A program made the position numbers and the translations under genes. Shown in pieces: positions 8,451 through 15,397 of a stretch of 33,769 bases of DNA. The stretch comes from JABSQH01 sp039177505 (GTDB lineage: Bacteria > Actinomycetota > Acidimicrobiia > Acidimicrobiales > Ilumatobacteraceae), in assembly GCA_039177505.1 (NCBI GenBank), contig JBCDFR010000041.1:1-33769 (forward strand). Direction: 5' to 3'. Position 1 is the stretch's first letter. Every line of letters starts with the position of its first letter. The notes under the pieces were generated by a model. The model made no database searches. It was not told the origin of the DNA and worked only from the letters and a program-made list of their open reading frames with translations.

Positions 8451-9917
8451 ATGTTCGACAACCTTTCCGGCCGTCTCGAAGGCATCGTCAAGAAGCTGCG
8501 CGGCAAAGGCCGTCTCACCCAGGCCGACGTCGACGAGGTGATGAAGGAGATCCGTTCGGCACTCCTCGAAGCCGACGTCAACGTCACCGTCGTCCGCTCG
8601 ATCACCAACCGCATACGCGAGAAAGCGGTTGGCGCCACTCGCTCCCAGGCGCTCGATCCGGCCCAACAGGTCGTCAAGGCCGTCAACGACGAGCTGACCC
8701 GCGCTCTCGGCGGCGAGACGCTGGCCGTCACGTATGCCAGCAAGCCCCCCACGGTGGTGTTGATGGCGGGCCTGCAAGGCTCGGGCAAAACGACGAACTC
8801 GGCGAAGCTGGCGAACTGGTTCAAGGCGCAGGGGCGCCAACCGCTGCTCGTCGGTGCCGACCTCCAACGACCTGCTGCCGTCGAGCAGCTGCGCACGCTC
8901 GGAGGCCAGATCGACGTTCCGGTGTACTCCGATCCGGCCGACCCGGTACGCACCGCCGAGCTGGGGCTGGAAGAAGCCAAGCGCCTCGGTCGCGACGTCC
9001 TGATCGTGGACACCGCCGGTCGCTTGTCGATCGATGCCGAGATGATGGAGCAGGTGCGCCAGATCTCGGGCGCGGTCGAACCCGACTACACGTTCCTCGT
9101 CATCGATGCGATGACCGGTCAAGACGCCGTGCAGACCGCCGAGGCGTTCGACGCGACGCTGCGTATCGACGGCGTGATCCTGTCGAAGCTCGACGGCGAT
9201 GCCCGTGGCGGCGCCGCGCTCTCGGTCAAGGAGGTCATCGGCCGGCCGATCGCCTTTGCCTCGACCGGCGAGAAGGTCACCGAGTTCGAGCAGTTCCACC
9301 CGGACCGGATGGCCGGCCGGATCCTCGGCATGGGCGACATGCTCACGCTGATCGAGCAGGCCGAACAGGCCTTCGAGGCCGATCAGGCCGAGGAGGCCGC
9401 GGCGAAGTTGATGGAGGGGCAGTTCACCCTCGACGACTTCCTCGAGCAGATGCAGCAGATCAAGAAGATGGGTTCGCTCGGCAACCTGATGGGGATGATG
9501 CCGGGCATGCCCAAGGAATTGAAGGGCGCGCAGATCGACGACGACGATTTGAAGCCCATCGAGGCAATCATCCGCTCGATGACGCCCGAGGAACGGGCCC
9601 AACCAGTCATCATCAACGGCAGTCGACGACAACGCATCGCCGCCGGCTCGGGGACCGAGGTCGGCGACGTCAACCGTCTCGTCAAACAGTTCGGCGAGAT
9701 GCAGAAGATGATGAAGAAGATGGGCGGGGGCGGCTCAGGCGGAGGAGGCCGCAGCGCCCGCCGTCAGGACAAGCGCGGCAAGAAGGGCAAGAAGGGCAAA
9801 CGGGCCAAGGGCAAGGCACCCTCACGGACGATGCCGGCCGGGTTCCCCGATCCCGCCGACCTCGATCTGTCGAACATGCCGAACATGCCGGGTATGCCCG
9901 GGCTGCCCGGTCGCTGA
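8451..9917 (+). CDS. ffh: Signal recognition particle protein Ffh
   Basis: A 488-residue GTPase that binds SRP RNA and signal sequences of nascent membrane proteins. It starts MFDNLSGRLEGIVKKLRGKG, the usual Ffh N domain start, so the ATG at 8451 is preferred to a GTG-type extension that would run into ftsY. G motifs are GLQGSGKTTNSAKLA, DLQRPAAVEQL, DTAGRLSIDAEMMEQ and SKLDGDARGG. The C-terminal M domain is rich in methionine (MGNL/MMGMMPGMPKEL, RSMTPEERAQP, MQKMMKKMGGGG). Beyond it is an unusual glycine- then lysine-rich tail and a final NMPNMPGMPGLPGR. The 4.5S/SRP RNA gene is not in the window. Confidence 0.96.
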   Translation: MFDNLSGRLEGIVKKLRGKGRLTQADVDEVMKEIRSALLEADVNVTVVRSITNRIREKAVGATRSQALDPAQQVVKAVNDELTRALGGETLAVTYASKPPTVVLMAGLQGSGKTTNSAKLANWFKAQGRQPLLVGADLQRPAAVEQLRTLGGQIDVPVYSDPADPVRTAELGLEEAKRLGRDVLIVDTAGRLSIDAEMMEQVRQISGAVEPDYTFLVIDAMTGQDAVQTAEAFDATLRIDGVILSKLDGDARGGAALSVKEVIGRPIAFASTGEKVTEFEQFHPDRMAGRILGMGDMLTLIEQAEQAFEADQAEEAAAKLMEGQFTLDDFLEQMQQIKKMGSLGNLMGMMPGMPKELKGAQIDDDDLKPIEAIIRSMTPEERAQPVIINGSRRQRIAAGSGTEVGDVNRLVKQFGEMQKMMKKMGGGGSGGGGRSARRQDKRGKKGKKGKRAKGKAPSRTMPAGFPDPADLDLSNMPNMPGMPGLPGR

Positions 9918-9938
9918 GGGGATCGAGCGGCGCGCCGC

Positions 9939-9944
9939 TAGCCT
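9939..9944 (+). promoter_or_regulatory. Probable -10 element for the rpsP operon, with leader and RBS
   Basis: TAGCCT lies 37 nt before the rpsP ATG. Unlike the leaderless starts, this gene has a clear Shine-Dalgarno (AGGAG near 9967-9971), so a leader of about 30 nt is expected. It would drive rpsP-khpA-rimM-trmD. Confidence 0.5.
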
Positions 9945-9981
9945 TTCGACGTTCTATTGCGATCCCAGGAGTGACGATTTC

Positions 9982-10254
9982 ATGGCAGTCAAGCTGCGCC
10001 TGACGCGTGTCGGCAAGAAGAAGCAGCCCCAATACCGCATCGTGGCCGCCGACTCGCGTTCGCCGCGCGACGGTCGATTCATCGAGATTCTCGGCCACTA
10101 CGACCCTCGGCAGGACCCATCGGCCCTGACCGTCGACAACGACAAGGTCGTCAAGTGGCTGAGCGAAGGCGCCCAGCCCACCGAGCGTGTGCGCAAGTTG
10201 CTGACCATCTCGGGTGCCTACGAGCAGTTCGAGACCGCCAAGGCCAGCAAGTGA
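9982..10254 (+). CDS. rpsP: 30S ribosomal protein S16
   Basis: A 90-residue small-subunit protein needed for 30S assembly. MAVKLRLTRVGKKKQPQYRIVAADSRSPRDGRFIEILGHYDP is a near-consensus bS16 N terminus (only part quoted as a motif: RVGKKKQPQYRIVAADSR). The ATG has an AGGAG Shine-Dalgarno about 10 nt upstream. It heads a tightly packed operon: the stop shares GTGA with the start of the KH-domain gene. Confidence 0.97.
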   Translation: MAVKLRLTRVGKKKQPQYRIVAADSRSPRDGRFIEILGHYDPRQDPSALTVDNDKVVKWLSEGAQPTERVRKLLTISGAYEQFETAKASK

Positions 10255-10541
10255 GCGACGCCGATACCGCCGCCGTCGAGGCGGCCGACGACGAACTCGC
10301 GCCGACCGCTGTCGCCGTGCTGCACCACATCGTGTCGTCGATTGTCGACGATCCCGATGCGGTCACGGTCGACGTCGACGAGTCGGGCTCGCGTCCGGCC
10401 CTCAACGTGCGCGTCGGCGACGGCGACCTCGGACGAGTGATCGGACGTCGTGGACGTACCGCTGCAAGCATCCGTACCGTGGTACGCGCCGCAGCGAGCA
10501 AAGACGATGTCGAAATCGACATCGAATTCCTCGACGACTGA
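10251..10541 (+). CDS. khpA: KH domain RNA-binding protein (KhpA/YlqC family)
   Basis: A 96-residue protein with a single KH domain, of the family encoded between rpsP and rimM in Gram-positive bacteria. Members bind RNA and, with the KhpB/Jag partner, affect cell division and elongation in firmicutes. The nucleic-acid-binding loop is GRVIGRRGRTAASIRTVVRAA, with the GxxG core visible. An acidic N-terminal extension (SDADTAAVEAADDELAP) precedes it. The GTG at 10251 overlaps the rpsP stop by 4 bp (GTGA), which supports this start. Its 3' end overlaps rimM by 35 bp. Confidence 0.9.
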   Translation: MSDADTAAVEAADDELAPTAVAVLHHIVSSIVDDPDAVTVDVDESGSRPALNVRVGDGDLGRVIGRRGRTAASIRTVVRAAASKDDVEIDIEFLDD

Positions 10542-11010
10542 CGAGCCCGACCTGCTCGAGGTCGGTCACATTCGCCGGCCGCACGGCGTCCGTGGTGATG
10601 TCTATGTCCAGCTCATCACCGACGTCGAGGCGCGTGCCGAGCCCGGTGCGGTGCTGATCGCCGATGGCCGCACGCTCACGGTCGAACGGTCTCGTCGCGC
10701 CGGTAACGGTCGGTTGATCGTGTCGTTCGGAGAGGTCCATGGTCGAGAGGACGCAGCCAAGTTGACCAACGTTGCGTTGTTCGCCTCCCCGATCGACGAT
10801 CCCTCGCAGCTGTGGGTCCACGAGCTGATCGGCGCACAGGTGGTCGAACGGGACGGAACGATTCGAGGACGATGTGTGGCGGTCGTCGACAACCCCGCAG
10901 CCGATCTGCTGGAACTCGAAAACGGAGCGCTTGTGCCCGTCTCGTTCGTCGTCGAACACGACCGGACGAGGATCACCATCGATCCTCCCGACGGACTGTT
11001 CGACCTGTGA
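10507..11010 (+). CDS. rimM: Ribosome maturation factor RimM
   Basis: A 167-residue factor that binds S19 and helps mature the 3' head domain of the 30S subunit. The N-terminal RimM domain begins EVGHIRRPHGVRGDVYVQLITD and the C-terminal PRC-barrel ends VPVSFVVEHDRTRITIDPPDGLFDL, matching the usual P-x-GL-x-DL tail. The ATG at 10507 adds a short polar leader before EVGHI and lies within khpA; no alternative start is in frame closer to the domain. The stop shares GTGA with trmD, keeping the universal rpsP-rimM-trmD-rplS order. Confidence 0.94.
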   Translation: MSKSTSNSSTTDEPDLLEVGHIRRPHGVRGDVYVQLITDVEARAEPGAVLIADGRTLTVERSRRAGNGRLIVSFGEVHGREDAAKLTNVALFASPIDDPSQLWVHELIGAQVVERDGTIRGRCVAVVDNPAADLLELENGALVPVSFVVEHDRTRITIDPPDGLFDL

Positions 11011-11765
11011 CCTCCGGCGATACACAGGGGCTGCGCATCGATGTGTTGACCCTGTTTCCGGAGCTGGTCGACGACTTCTGCGGCCACAGTTTGCTGGGCA
11101 AGGCTCGTCGCGACCAGTTGGTCGACATCCGGGCCCACGACGTGCGGCAATTCACCCACGACGTCCATCGCACGGTCGACGATGCGCCGTTCGGCGGCGG
11201 CGCCGGCATGGTGATGTGCGCGGAGCCAATCATCGATGCGCTCGATGCGCTCGATCCTCCTCGCCCGCTGTTCGTGCTCGGCCCCGGCGGGGTGCCCTTC
11301 GACCAACGACGCGCAGAGGAGCTCGCGGCAAGTGGCGGCTTCAGCCTGCTGTGTGGCCGCTACGAAGGCATCGATCACCGGATTCGGGAACACTGCGTCG
11401 ACGGCGAACTGAGTGTCGGTGACGTGGTGCTCAACGGGGGAGAAGTGGCTGCCTGTCTGGTGATCGAGGCCGTCGTTCGCCTGGTGCCGGGCGTGCTGGG
11501 CAACCGCGACAGTGTGCGCACGGAGAGCTTCGGCGCCGACGGGCTCCTCGAAGAGCCGCAGTACACCCGGCCGGGGGAGCTCAGAGGTTGGGACGTGCCT
11601 GCCGTATTGCGCAGCGGCGACCATGGGGCAATCGCTCGGTGGCGAACCGCCCAGCGCTTGCACCGCACGCTGCGTGACCGTCCAGACCTGATCGATGCCC
11701 GCGGGGGATTGACCGCCGACGAACAGAGGCTGTTGGAAGAGATCCCCGCGGTCCCGTATCCTTGA
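11007..11765 (+). CDS. trmD: tRNA (guanine-N1-)-methyltransferase
   Basis: A 252-residue SPOUT methyltransferase that makes m1G37 in tRNAs and prevents +1 frameshifting. It shows RIDVLTLFPELV near the N terminus, DAPFGGGAGMVM, the knot segments LFVLGPGGVPFDQ and LLCGRYEGIDHRI, and LSVGDVVLNGGE, followed by VRLVPGVLGN and EEPQYTRP. The GTG at 11007 overlaps the rimM stop by 4 bp and gives about nine residues before RIDVLTLF; a GTG at 11043 would cut into the first strand and is unlikely. The TrmD dimer active-site sequences all look intact. Confidence 0.95.
   Translation: MTSGDTQGLRIDVLTLFPELVDDFCGHSLLGKARRDQLVDIRAHDVRQFTHDVHRTVDDAPFGGGAGMVMCAEPIIDALDALDPPRPLFVLGPGGVPFDQRRAEELAASGGFSLLCGRYEGIDHRIREHCVDGELSVGDVVLNGGEVAACLVIEAVVRLVPGVLGNRDSVRTESFGADGLLEEPQYTRPGELRGWDVPAVLRSGDHGAIARWRTAQRLHRTLRDRPDLIDARGGLTADEQRLLEEIPAVPYP
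11757..11762 (+). promoter_or_regulatory. Possible -10 element for rplS inside the end of trmD
   Basis: TATCCT lies in the last codons of trmD and 52 nt before the rplS ATG. It would give L19 its own transcript with a leader of about 45 nt. The hexamer matches the TANNNT seen at other starts here, but coding constraint makes a chance match possible. Confidence 0.35.
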
Positions 11766-11814
11766 CCGGCCCTCATTACCGACCCGCATCATGCGGACGA
11801 GCCAGGACGACGCC

Positions 11815-12162
11815 ATGAAAGCCACCGATCTGATCGACGCCCCGTCGCTGCGCGACGACATCCCCGAGTTTCAAGCGGGAGACGAGCTGAAGGTGCACGT
11901 GCGCGTCGTCGAGGGCGGCAAAGAGCGCATCCAGGTGTTCCAGGGCGATGTCATCGCACGCCAAGGTGGCGGTCTGCAAGAGACCTATACCGTCCGCAAG
12001 CTGAGCTACGGCGTCGGTGTCGAGCGCACGTTCCCCGTGCACACGCCCACCGTGCAGAAGATCGAGGTCGTCAAGAAGGGCGACGTGCGGCGGGCCAAGC
12101 TGTACTACCTGCGCGATCGCAAGGGCAAAGCCGCCAAGATCCGCGAGAAGCGCGAGTTCTGA
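11815..12162 (+). CDS. rplS: 50S ribosomal protein L19
   Basis: A 115-residue protein at the 30S-50S interface. Diagnostic stretches are FQAGDELKVHVRVVEGGKERIQVFQG, YTVRKLSYGVGVERTFPVHTP and KGDVRRAKLYYLRDRKGKAA (each typical of bL19; quoted in pieces). The ATG at 11815 has AGGAC about 8 nt upstream and gives the normal 115-aa length; an ATG at 11791 would add eight residues and lacks a ribosome site. A strong hairpin terminator follows the stop, closing the ribosomal cluster. Confidence 0.95.
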   Translation: MKATDLIDAPSLRDDIPEFQAGDELKVHVRVVEGGKERIQVFQGDVIARQGGGLQETYTVRKLSYGVGVERTFPVHTPTVQKIEVVKKGDVRRAKLYYLRDRKGKAAKIREKREF

Positions 12163-12186
12163 CCCACTGACCCGGTTCTGTTCGCC

Positions 12187-12222
12187 ATTCCGTGCGTTTT
12201 CCGCACGGAATCCCCGGTTTTT
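12187..12222 (+). terminator. Rho-independent terminator after rplS
   Basis: A perfect 10-bp inverted repeat ATTCCGTGCG (12187-12196) / CGCACGGAAT (12202-12211) with a TTTTC loop is followed six bases later by a TTTTT run (12218-12222). It sits 24 bp after the rplS stop. Confidence 0.75.
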
Positions 12223-12238
12223 CGGTTGGGGCCGGGCG

Positions 12239-12244
12239 TAGGTT
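12239..12244 (+). promoter_or_regulatory. Probable -10 element for the B12-binding-fold gene
   Basis: TAGGTT ends 5 nt before the ATG at 12250 and lies just after the rplS terminator, so an independent leaderless transcript is likely. Confidence 0.4.
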
Positions 12245-12249
12245 GCAGC

Positions 12250-13140
12250 ATGCGCATCGTGTCGCTCTTGCCGTCGGCGACGGAGATCTTGTTTGCCCTC
12301 GGCTTGGGTGATCAGGTCGTCGGGGTGACCTTCGAGTGCGACTACCCGCCCGCGGCGCGTACGTCACGCGTCGTGTCGAACACAGCGATGCCCGAGGGCC
12401 TCACACCTGCAGAGATCGACCGCGTCGTCAAGGAGCGGATGGCGGCCGGTGAGGACCTGTACCGCCTCGAGCGCGACGCGCTGGCCGATCTCGATCCAGA
12501 CCTCGTGGTGACTCAGGACCTCTGTGAGGTGTGCGCCGTCGCCACTTCGAACGTCGACGAGGCCCTCGAGGTGCTCGGTATCGACGCCGATGTGCTGACC
12601 CTCGACCCGCCGCGTCTCGAGGACGTGATCGACTCGATCGCGATCGTCGCGGCTGCGACCGGCACCGAGTCGACAGCGATCGACTTGTCTGCGTCGTTGC
12701 ATCGGCGCCTCGACGATTTGGCGCAGCGCCTCGATGGTGCGCCGCGCCCACGCGTCGCCGTGCTCGAATGGACAGCGCCGCCGTTCGCATCGGGACATTG
12801 GGTGCCGGACCTCATCGCTGCGGCCGGTGGCGACGAAGTGCTCGGCACACCCGGCGGCCGCTCGGTGGAAGTCACCTGGCGCGAGTTGGCGACTGCCGCG
12901 CCGGACGTCGTCATCGTCGCCCCATGTGGCTATCGGCTCGACGGGGCGACGGAATTGGCCGAGTCGTTGGTCGGCGAGGGCATGCTCCCCGACGACGTCG
13001 CCGTGTGGGCGGTCGATGCCGACGCCTTCGTGGTGCGGCCGGGGCCGCGCGTCGTCGACGGCGCGGAGATATTTGCCTCGCTGCTGCACGCGGGTCGTGG
13101 CCTGCCGGTCGATCCCGCTCGCGCCCGGCGCATCAACTGA
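12250..13140 (+). CDS. Cobalamin-binding (BtuF-fold) protein without signal peptide
   Basis: A 296-residue protein of the class III periplasmic-binding fold (Fe/B12 type). It begins MRIVSLLPSATEILFALGLGDQVVG, the standard start of the first lobe, then DLDPDLVVTQDLCEVCAVA, and WTAPPFASGHWVPDLIAAAGG in the second lobe (quoted in fragments). Homologues with SLLPSATE, CxVC and GHWVPD are commonly called cobalamin-binding proteins. There is no signal peptide or lipobox: the fold starts at residue 2, so it is predicted cytosolic. No BtuC/BtuD transporter genes are adjacent. A cytosolic role in B12 or tetrapyrrole handling is possible but unproven. Confidence 0.75.
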   Translation: MRIVSLLPSATEILFALGLGDQVVGVTFECDYPPAARTSRVVSNTAMPEGLTPAEIDRVVKERMAAGEDLYRLERDALADLDPDLVVTQDLCEVCAVATSNVDEALEVLGIDADVLTLDPPRLEDVIDSIAIVAAATGTESTAIDLSASLHRRLDDLAQRLDGAPRPRVAVLEWTAPPFASGHWVPDLIAAAGGDEVLGTPGGRSVEVTWRELATAAPDVVIVAPCGYRLDGATELAESLVGEGMLPDDVAVWAVDADAFVVRPGPRVVDGAEIFASLLHAGRGLPVDPARARRIN

Positions 13141-13156
13141 ACGCGTGCCGCACCGA

Positions 13157-13162
13157 TAGCGT
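13157..13162 (+). promoter_or_regulatory. Possible -10 element for yraN
   Basis: TAGCGT lies 60 bp before the yraN ATG. yraN has a good Shine-Dalgarno (AGGAG at 13209-13213), consistent with a transcript that carries a leader of about 50 nt. Confidence 0.35.
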
Positions 13163-13221
13163 CGGGCTCATCGAGCCGACGGTCGGCTCCTCGGGTCCAT
13201 CGTGACAGCAGGAGTTCGTCC

Positions 13222-13572
13222 ATGGCGTCGTACCGAGCGCGTCAAGCACGTGGTCGTTTTGGTGAAGACCTGGCGGCGCGCGAGTACCAGCGCCGGGGAT
13301 ACGCGATCGCAGACCGCAACTGGCGGACCACGATCGGCGAGCTCGACCTCGTCGTGAGGAGTGGGGACACCGTGGTGTTCGTCGAGGTGAAGGCGCGGGC
13401 CAGCGACCGTTTTGGCCGACCCGAACTGGCGGTCGGAGCGGCGAAGCAGCGCCGCATCAGGCGGCTGGCCGCAGCATGGATGCGCGCTCACTGTGCGGGC
13501 GGAGCGACGGTGCGCTTCGATGTCGTCGCAGTGACCGGCGGACGGATCGAGGTGTTCACCGATGCGTTCTGA
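13222..13572 (+). CDS. yraN: YraN/UPF0102 family endonuclease-fold protein
   Basis: A 116-residue protein with the Holliday-junction-resolvase-like PD-(D/E)XK fold. GRFGEDLAAREYQRRGY forms the first helix with its conserved Glu, and GELDLVV...FVEVKAR gives the E-D-ExK active-site pattern. ELAVGAAKQRRIRRLAAAWM is the family helix after it. Function in cells is not settled; a nuclease role is inferred from the motif. The ATG at 13222 has AGGAG about 8 nt upstream. In many bacteria the gene sits near rnhB and the rpsP-rplS cluster, as it does here apart from the inserted B12-fold gene; rnhB itself is absent from the window. Confidence 0.88.
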   Translation: MASYRARQARGRFGEDLAAREYQRRGYAIADRNWRTTIGELDLVVRSGDTVVFVEVKARASDRFGRPELAVGAAKQRRIRRLAAAWMRAHCAGGATVRFDVVAVTGGRIEVFTDAF

Positions 13573-13604
13573 ACGCCGACCGCGCGGTCGACTCGCGCCC
13601 TCGA

Positions 13605-13715
13605 TCAGCCCAGGAACGCCCAGGCGACGAGCGCTCCTGCGATGACGAGTGCGGCGATCACGGCGACATAGTCGGCTGGCTTGGCCCGGTACTTCCGGTA
13701 CGGGTTGTACCCCAT
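13605..13715 (-). CDS. 36-residue small membrane protein
   Basis: A short open frame of 36 codons with a protein-like composition. It begins MGYNPYRKYRAKPADY, a polar, basic and aromatic head, followed by one hydrophobic segment VAVIAALVIAGALVAWAFLG that runs to the C terminus. This is the layout of a single-pass small membrane protein with the basic end in the cytosol. GAGGG lies close upstream, and a GATACT hexamer 7 nt before the ATG could be its -10. It converges on yraN (32-bp gap) and diverges from the crotonase gene, with only 23 bp between the start codons. I do not recognise a named family; expression is unproven. Confidence 0.6.
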   Translation of the reverse strand: MGYNPYRKYRAKPADYVAVIAALVIAGALVAWAFLG

Positions 13716-13722
13716 CGCCCTC

Positions 13723-13730
13723 AGTATCGT
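13723..13730. promoter_or_regulatory. Overlapping divergent -10 elements (13605-13715 gene and crotonase gene)
   Basis: On the + strand TATCGT (13725-13730) ends 8 nt before the crotonase ATG. On the - strand GATACT (13723-13728) ends 7 nt before the small-protein ATG. The two hexamers share four bases, so polymerase could probably occupy only one direction at a time. Confidence 0.35.
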
Positions 13731-13738
13731 CGCCTGAC

Positions 13739-14533
13739 ATGGCTTCCACTACGGTCGAACTGCAGTCGATCACCGTCCGTCACGACGACGACATCGTCGA
13801 GATCACACTCCGCCGACCCGCTCGGCTGAACGCCCTCGACCAGGCGATGTGGGACGAACTCCGCGACCAGTTCAACGAGATCTCTGCGCGATCCGATGTG
13901 CGCGTCGTTGTGATCACCGGTGCCGAGGGCAACTTCTGCGCTGGAGCCGACCTGTCCTCCCGGGGCGACGAGGAGCGGCCACACCAGCTGGCGGCGATGC
14001 GTGCTGTCAACGACGTGTGCTTGGCGCTGCATCGGTTGCCGCAACCGACGATCGCCAAGGTGCGTGGGGTCGCAGTCGGGGCGGGGCTCAATCTGGCGCT
14101 GATGTGCGATCTGGTCGTGGCCGACGAGACAGCTCGTTTCTCGGAGATCTTCGCCCGCCGCGGACTGAGCCTCGACTTCGGCGGTTCGTGGATTCTGCCG
14201 CGGCGCATCGGACTGCATCGCGCCAAGGAGTTGGCGCTGTTCGCCGACATCATCGACGCCGAACGTGCAGATCAGATCGGGCTGGTCAATCGAGTCGTGG
14301 CAGCTGACGAACTCGACGGATTCGTCGCCGACTGGGCCGAGCGACTCGCCGCCGGGCCGCCGATCGCCATGGCGATGAGCAAGAAGTTGCTCGATCAGTC
14401 GTTCGACAGCACGCTCGAGGAAGCGCTCACCGCCGAGGGGCTGTCGCAGACGGTGAACTTCTCGACCGAGGACACCGCCGAGGCGATCCGCGCCTTTCTC
14501 GACAAGCGCGATCCGAAGTTCGTCGGTCGCTAG
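13739..14533 (+). CDS. Crotonase-superfamily enzyme (enoyl-CoA isomerase-like)
   Basis: A 264-residue crotonase-fold acyl-CoA enzyme. ITLRRPARLNALDQAMWDEL and FCAGADLSSRG supply the first oxyanion-hole region, and RGVAVGAGLNLALMCDLVVA the second. Aligning on these motifs puts Asn118 and Phe138 where rat enoyl-CoA hydratase has its two catalytic glutamates (20 residues apart in both). Asp146 in GLSLDFGGSWILPRRIG matches the aspartate of PaaG-type isomerases. It is therefore more likely an isomerase or other crotonase than a true hydratase; the substrate is unknown. The ATG at 13739 fits the leaderless promoter; an earlier in-frame ATG at 13649 has no support. Stands alone as a single transcript. 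Confidence 0.85.
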   Translation: MASTTVELQSITVRHDDDIVEITLRRPARLNALDQAMWDELRDQFNEISARSDVRVVVITGAEGNFCAGADLSSRGDEERPHQLAAMRAVNDVCLALHRLPQPTIAKVRGVAVGAGLNLALMCDLVVADETARFSEIFARRGLSLDFGGSWILPRRIGLHRAKELALFADIIDAERADQIGLVNRVVAADELDGFVADWAERLAAGPPIAMAMSKKLLDQSFDSTLEEALTAEGLSQTVNFSTEDTAEAIRAFLDKRDPKFVGR

Positions 14534-14572
14534 TCCGTCACGGCCTGCACGCACAGTGTGCGTCGCACCTCG

Positions 14573-14578
14573 TAGCCT
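14573..14578 (+). promoter_or_regulatory. Probable -10 element for the secreted membrane protein
   Basis: TAGCCT ends 8 nt before the GTG start at 14587. No Shine-Dalgarno is present in between. Confidence 0.42.
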
Positions 14579-14586
14579 GAGATCTC

Positions 14587-15393
14587 GTGGTTCCGACGGG
14601 TCATGCGCGTCACATTGTTGCGTTGATCGCGTTGGTGCTCGGGGTCTGTGCCGTGGCCGGATCGGCCGCCGCCCAGGACGACGGCACGCCGCCCACGTTG
14701 CCGGCCGACACGACGCGGCTGATTCCGATCCCGGACGGGTGCGACGCTCCGGATCCCGCTGCGGTGGCCTTCGTCGGCACGGTGGTGGGCAAAGACGATG
14801 TCGTCCAGGTTGTCCGCTTCCAGATCGATCAATTGCGCGCCGGCTCGGCGAGTGACTGGGCCATCGACGGGTTGATCGATGTGCGCTACGGCATCGACTA
14901 TCGATTCCTCGACGATGGCCAGCAATACCTGGTCGGCGCAGGATTCGATCGAGAGGTCGGCGCACTTGTGTCGACAGTTCGCCCGCCGGCACCCACCTTC
15001 GGCGGGAACGACGTGATCGGGCTCGACGACACCGCCGTCGAGTGCCCCATAATCGACGACCCCGTCCGCACGGTGAACCTCGACGGGAGTGACGTCGATT
15101 CCGGAGTGCTCAGCTTGCTGTTCGACGACCGGCAGGTGCTGCTTGCGACGTTGGCCGTCCCTACGGTGCTCGCAATGGTAGCGATGGTGGCGGTTGTCCT
15201 TCTCAAGGGCCTCGCGGCGGTATCGATGCGCGGCGTGTTCGAGCTGGGACGAGCCGCTGTGACGCCGGTGCCCGACCATCGCGCCGTGCGCGTGCGGGGG
15301 CACGGAGATCGCAAGGCGGCCGCCGCCGGAGCGAAACATCGCTCAGGCGACGACTCGTCGAGCGACGGTCTCGTCGACAGCGGAGCGAGCTGA
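14587..15393 (+). CDS. Secreted, C-terminally anchored protein of unknown function
   Basis: A 268-residue protein that I do not recognise. The N terminus is a signal peptide (basic GHARH, hydrophobic IVALIALVLGVCAVAG, cleavage likely after SAAA). The extracytoplasmic part of about 145 residues has two cysteines (GCDAP and VECPII) that could pair, and beta-rich text such as AFVGTVVGKDDVVQVVRFQI. A single membrane helix near LLATLAVPTVLAMVAMVAVV follows, then a basic, Ser/Asp-rich cytoplasmic tail of about 65 residues. The GTG at 14587 is the only start that includes the signal peptide. It converges on addA with only 4 bp between the stop codons, so no room is left for a terminator hairpin. Confidence 0.75.
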   Translation: MVPTGHARHIVALIALVLGVCAVAGSAAAQDDGTPPTLPADTTRLIPIPDGCDAPDPAAVAFVGTVVGKDDVVQVVRFQIDQLRAGSASDWAIDGLIDVRYGIDYRFLDDGQQYLVGAGFDREVGALVSTVRPPAPTFGGNDVIGLDDTAVECPIIDDPVRTVNLDGSDVDSGVLSLLFDDRQVLLATLAVPTVLAMVAMVAVVLLKGLAAVSMRGVFELGRAAVTPVPDHRAVRVRGHGDRKAAAAGAKHRSGDDSSSDGLVDSGAS

Positions 15394-15397
15394 CGGC

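Noticed and set aside
8211..9632. Long opposite-strand open frame across ffh (473 codons), and similar ones across ftsY (6971-8431) and smc.
   Set aside because: High GC suppresses stop codons in the antisense frame. The translations are low-complexity and show no motif, while the + strand genes carry complete conserved motifs.
13649..13738. N-terminal extension of the crotonase gene to an ATG at 13649.
   Set aside because: The extra 30 residues are Arg/Ser/Pro-rich, unlike the family, overlap the small - strand gene, and would place the TATCGT promoter inside the coding region.
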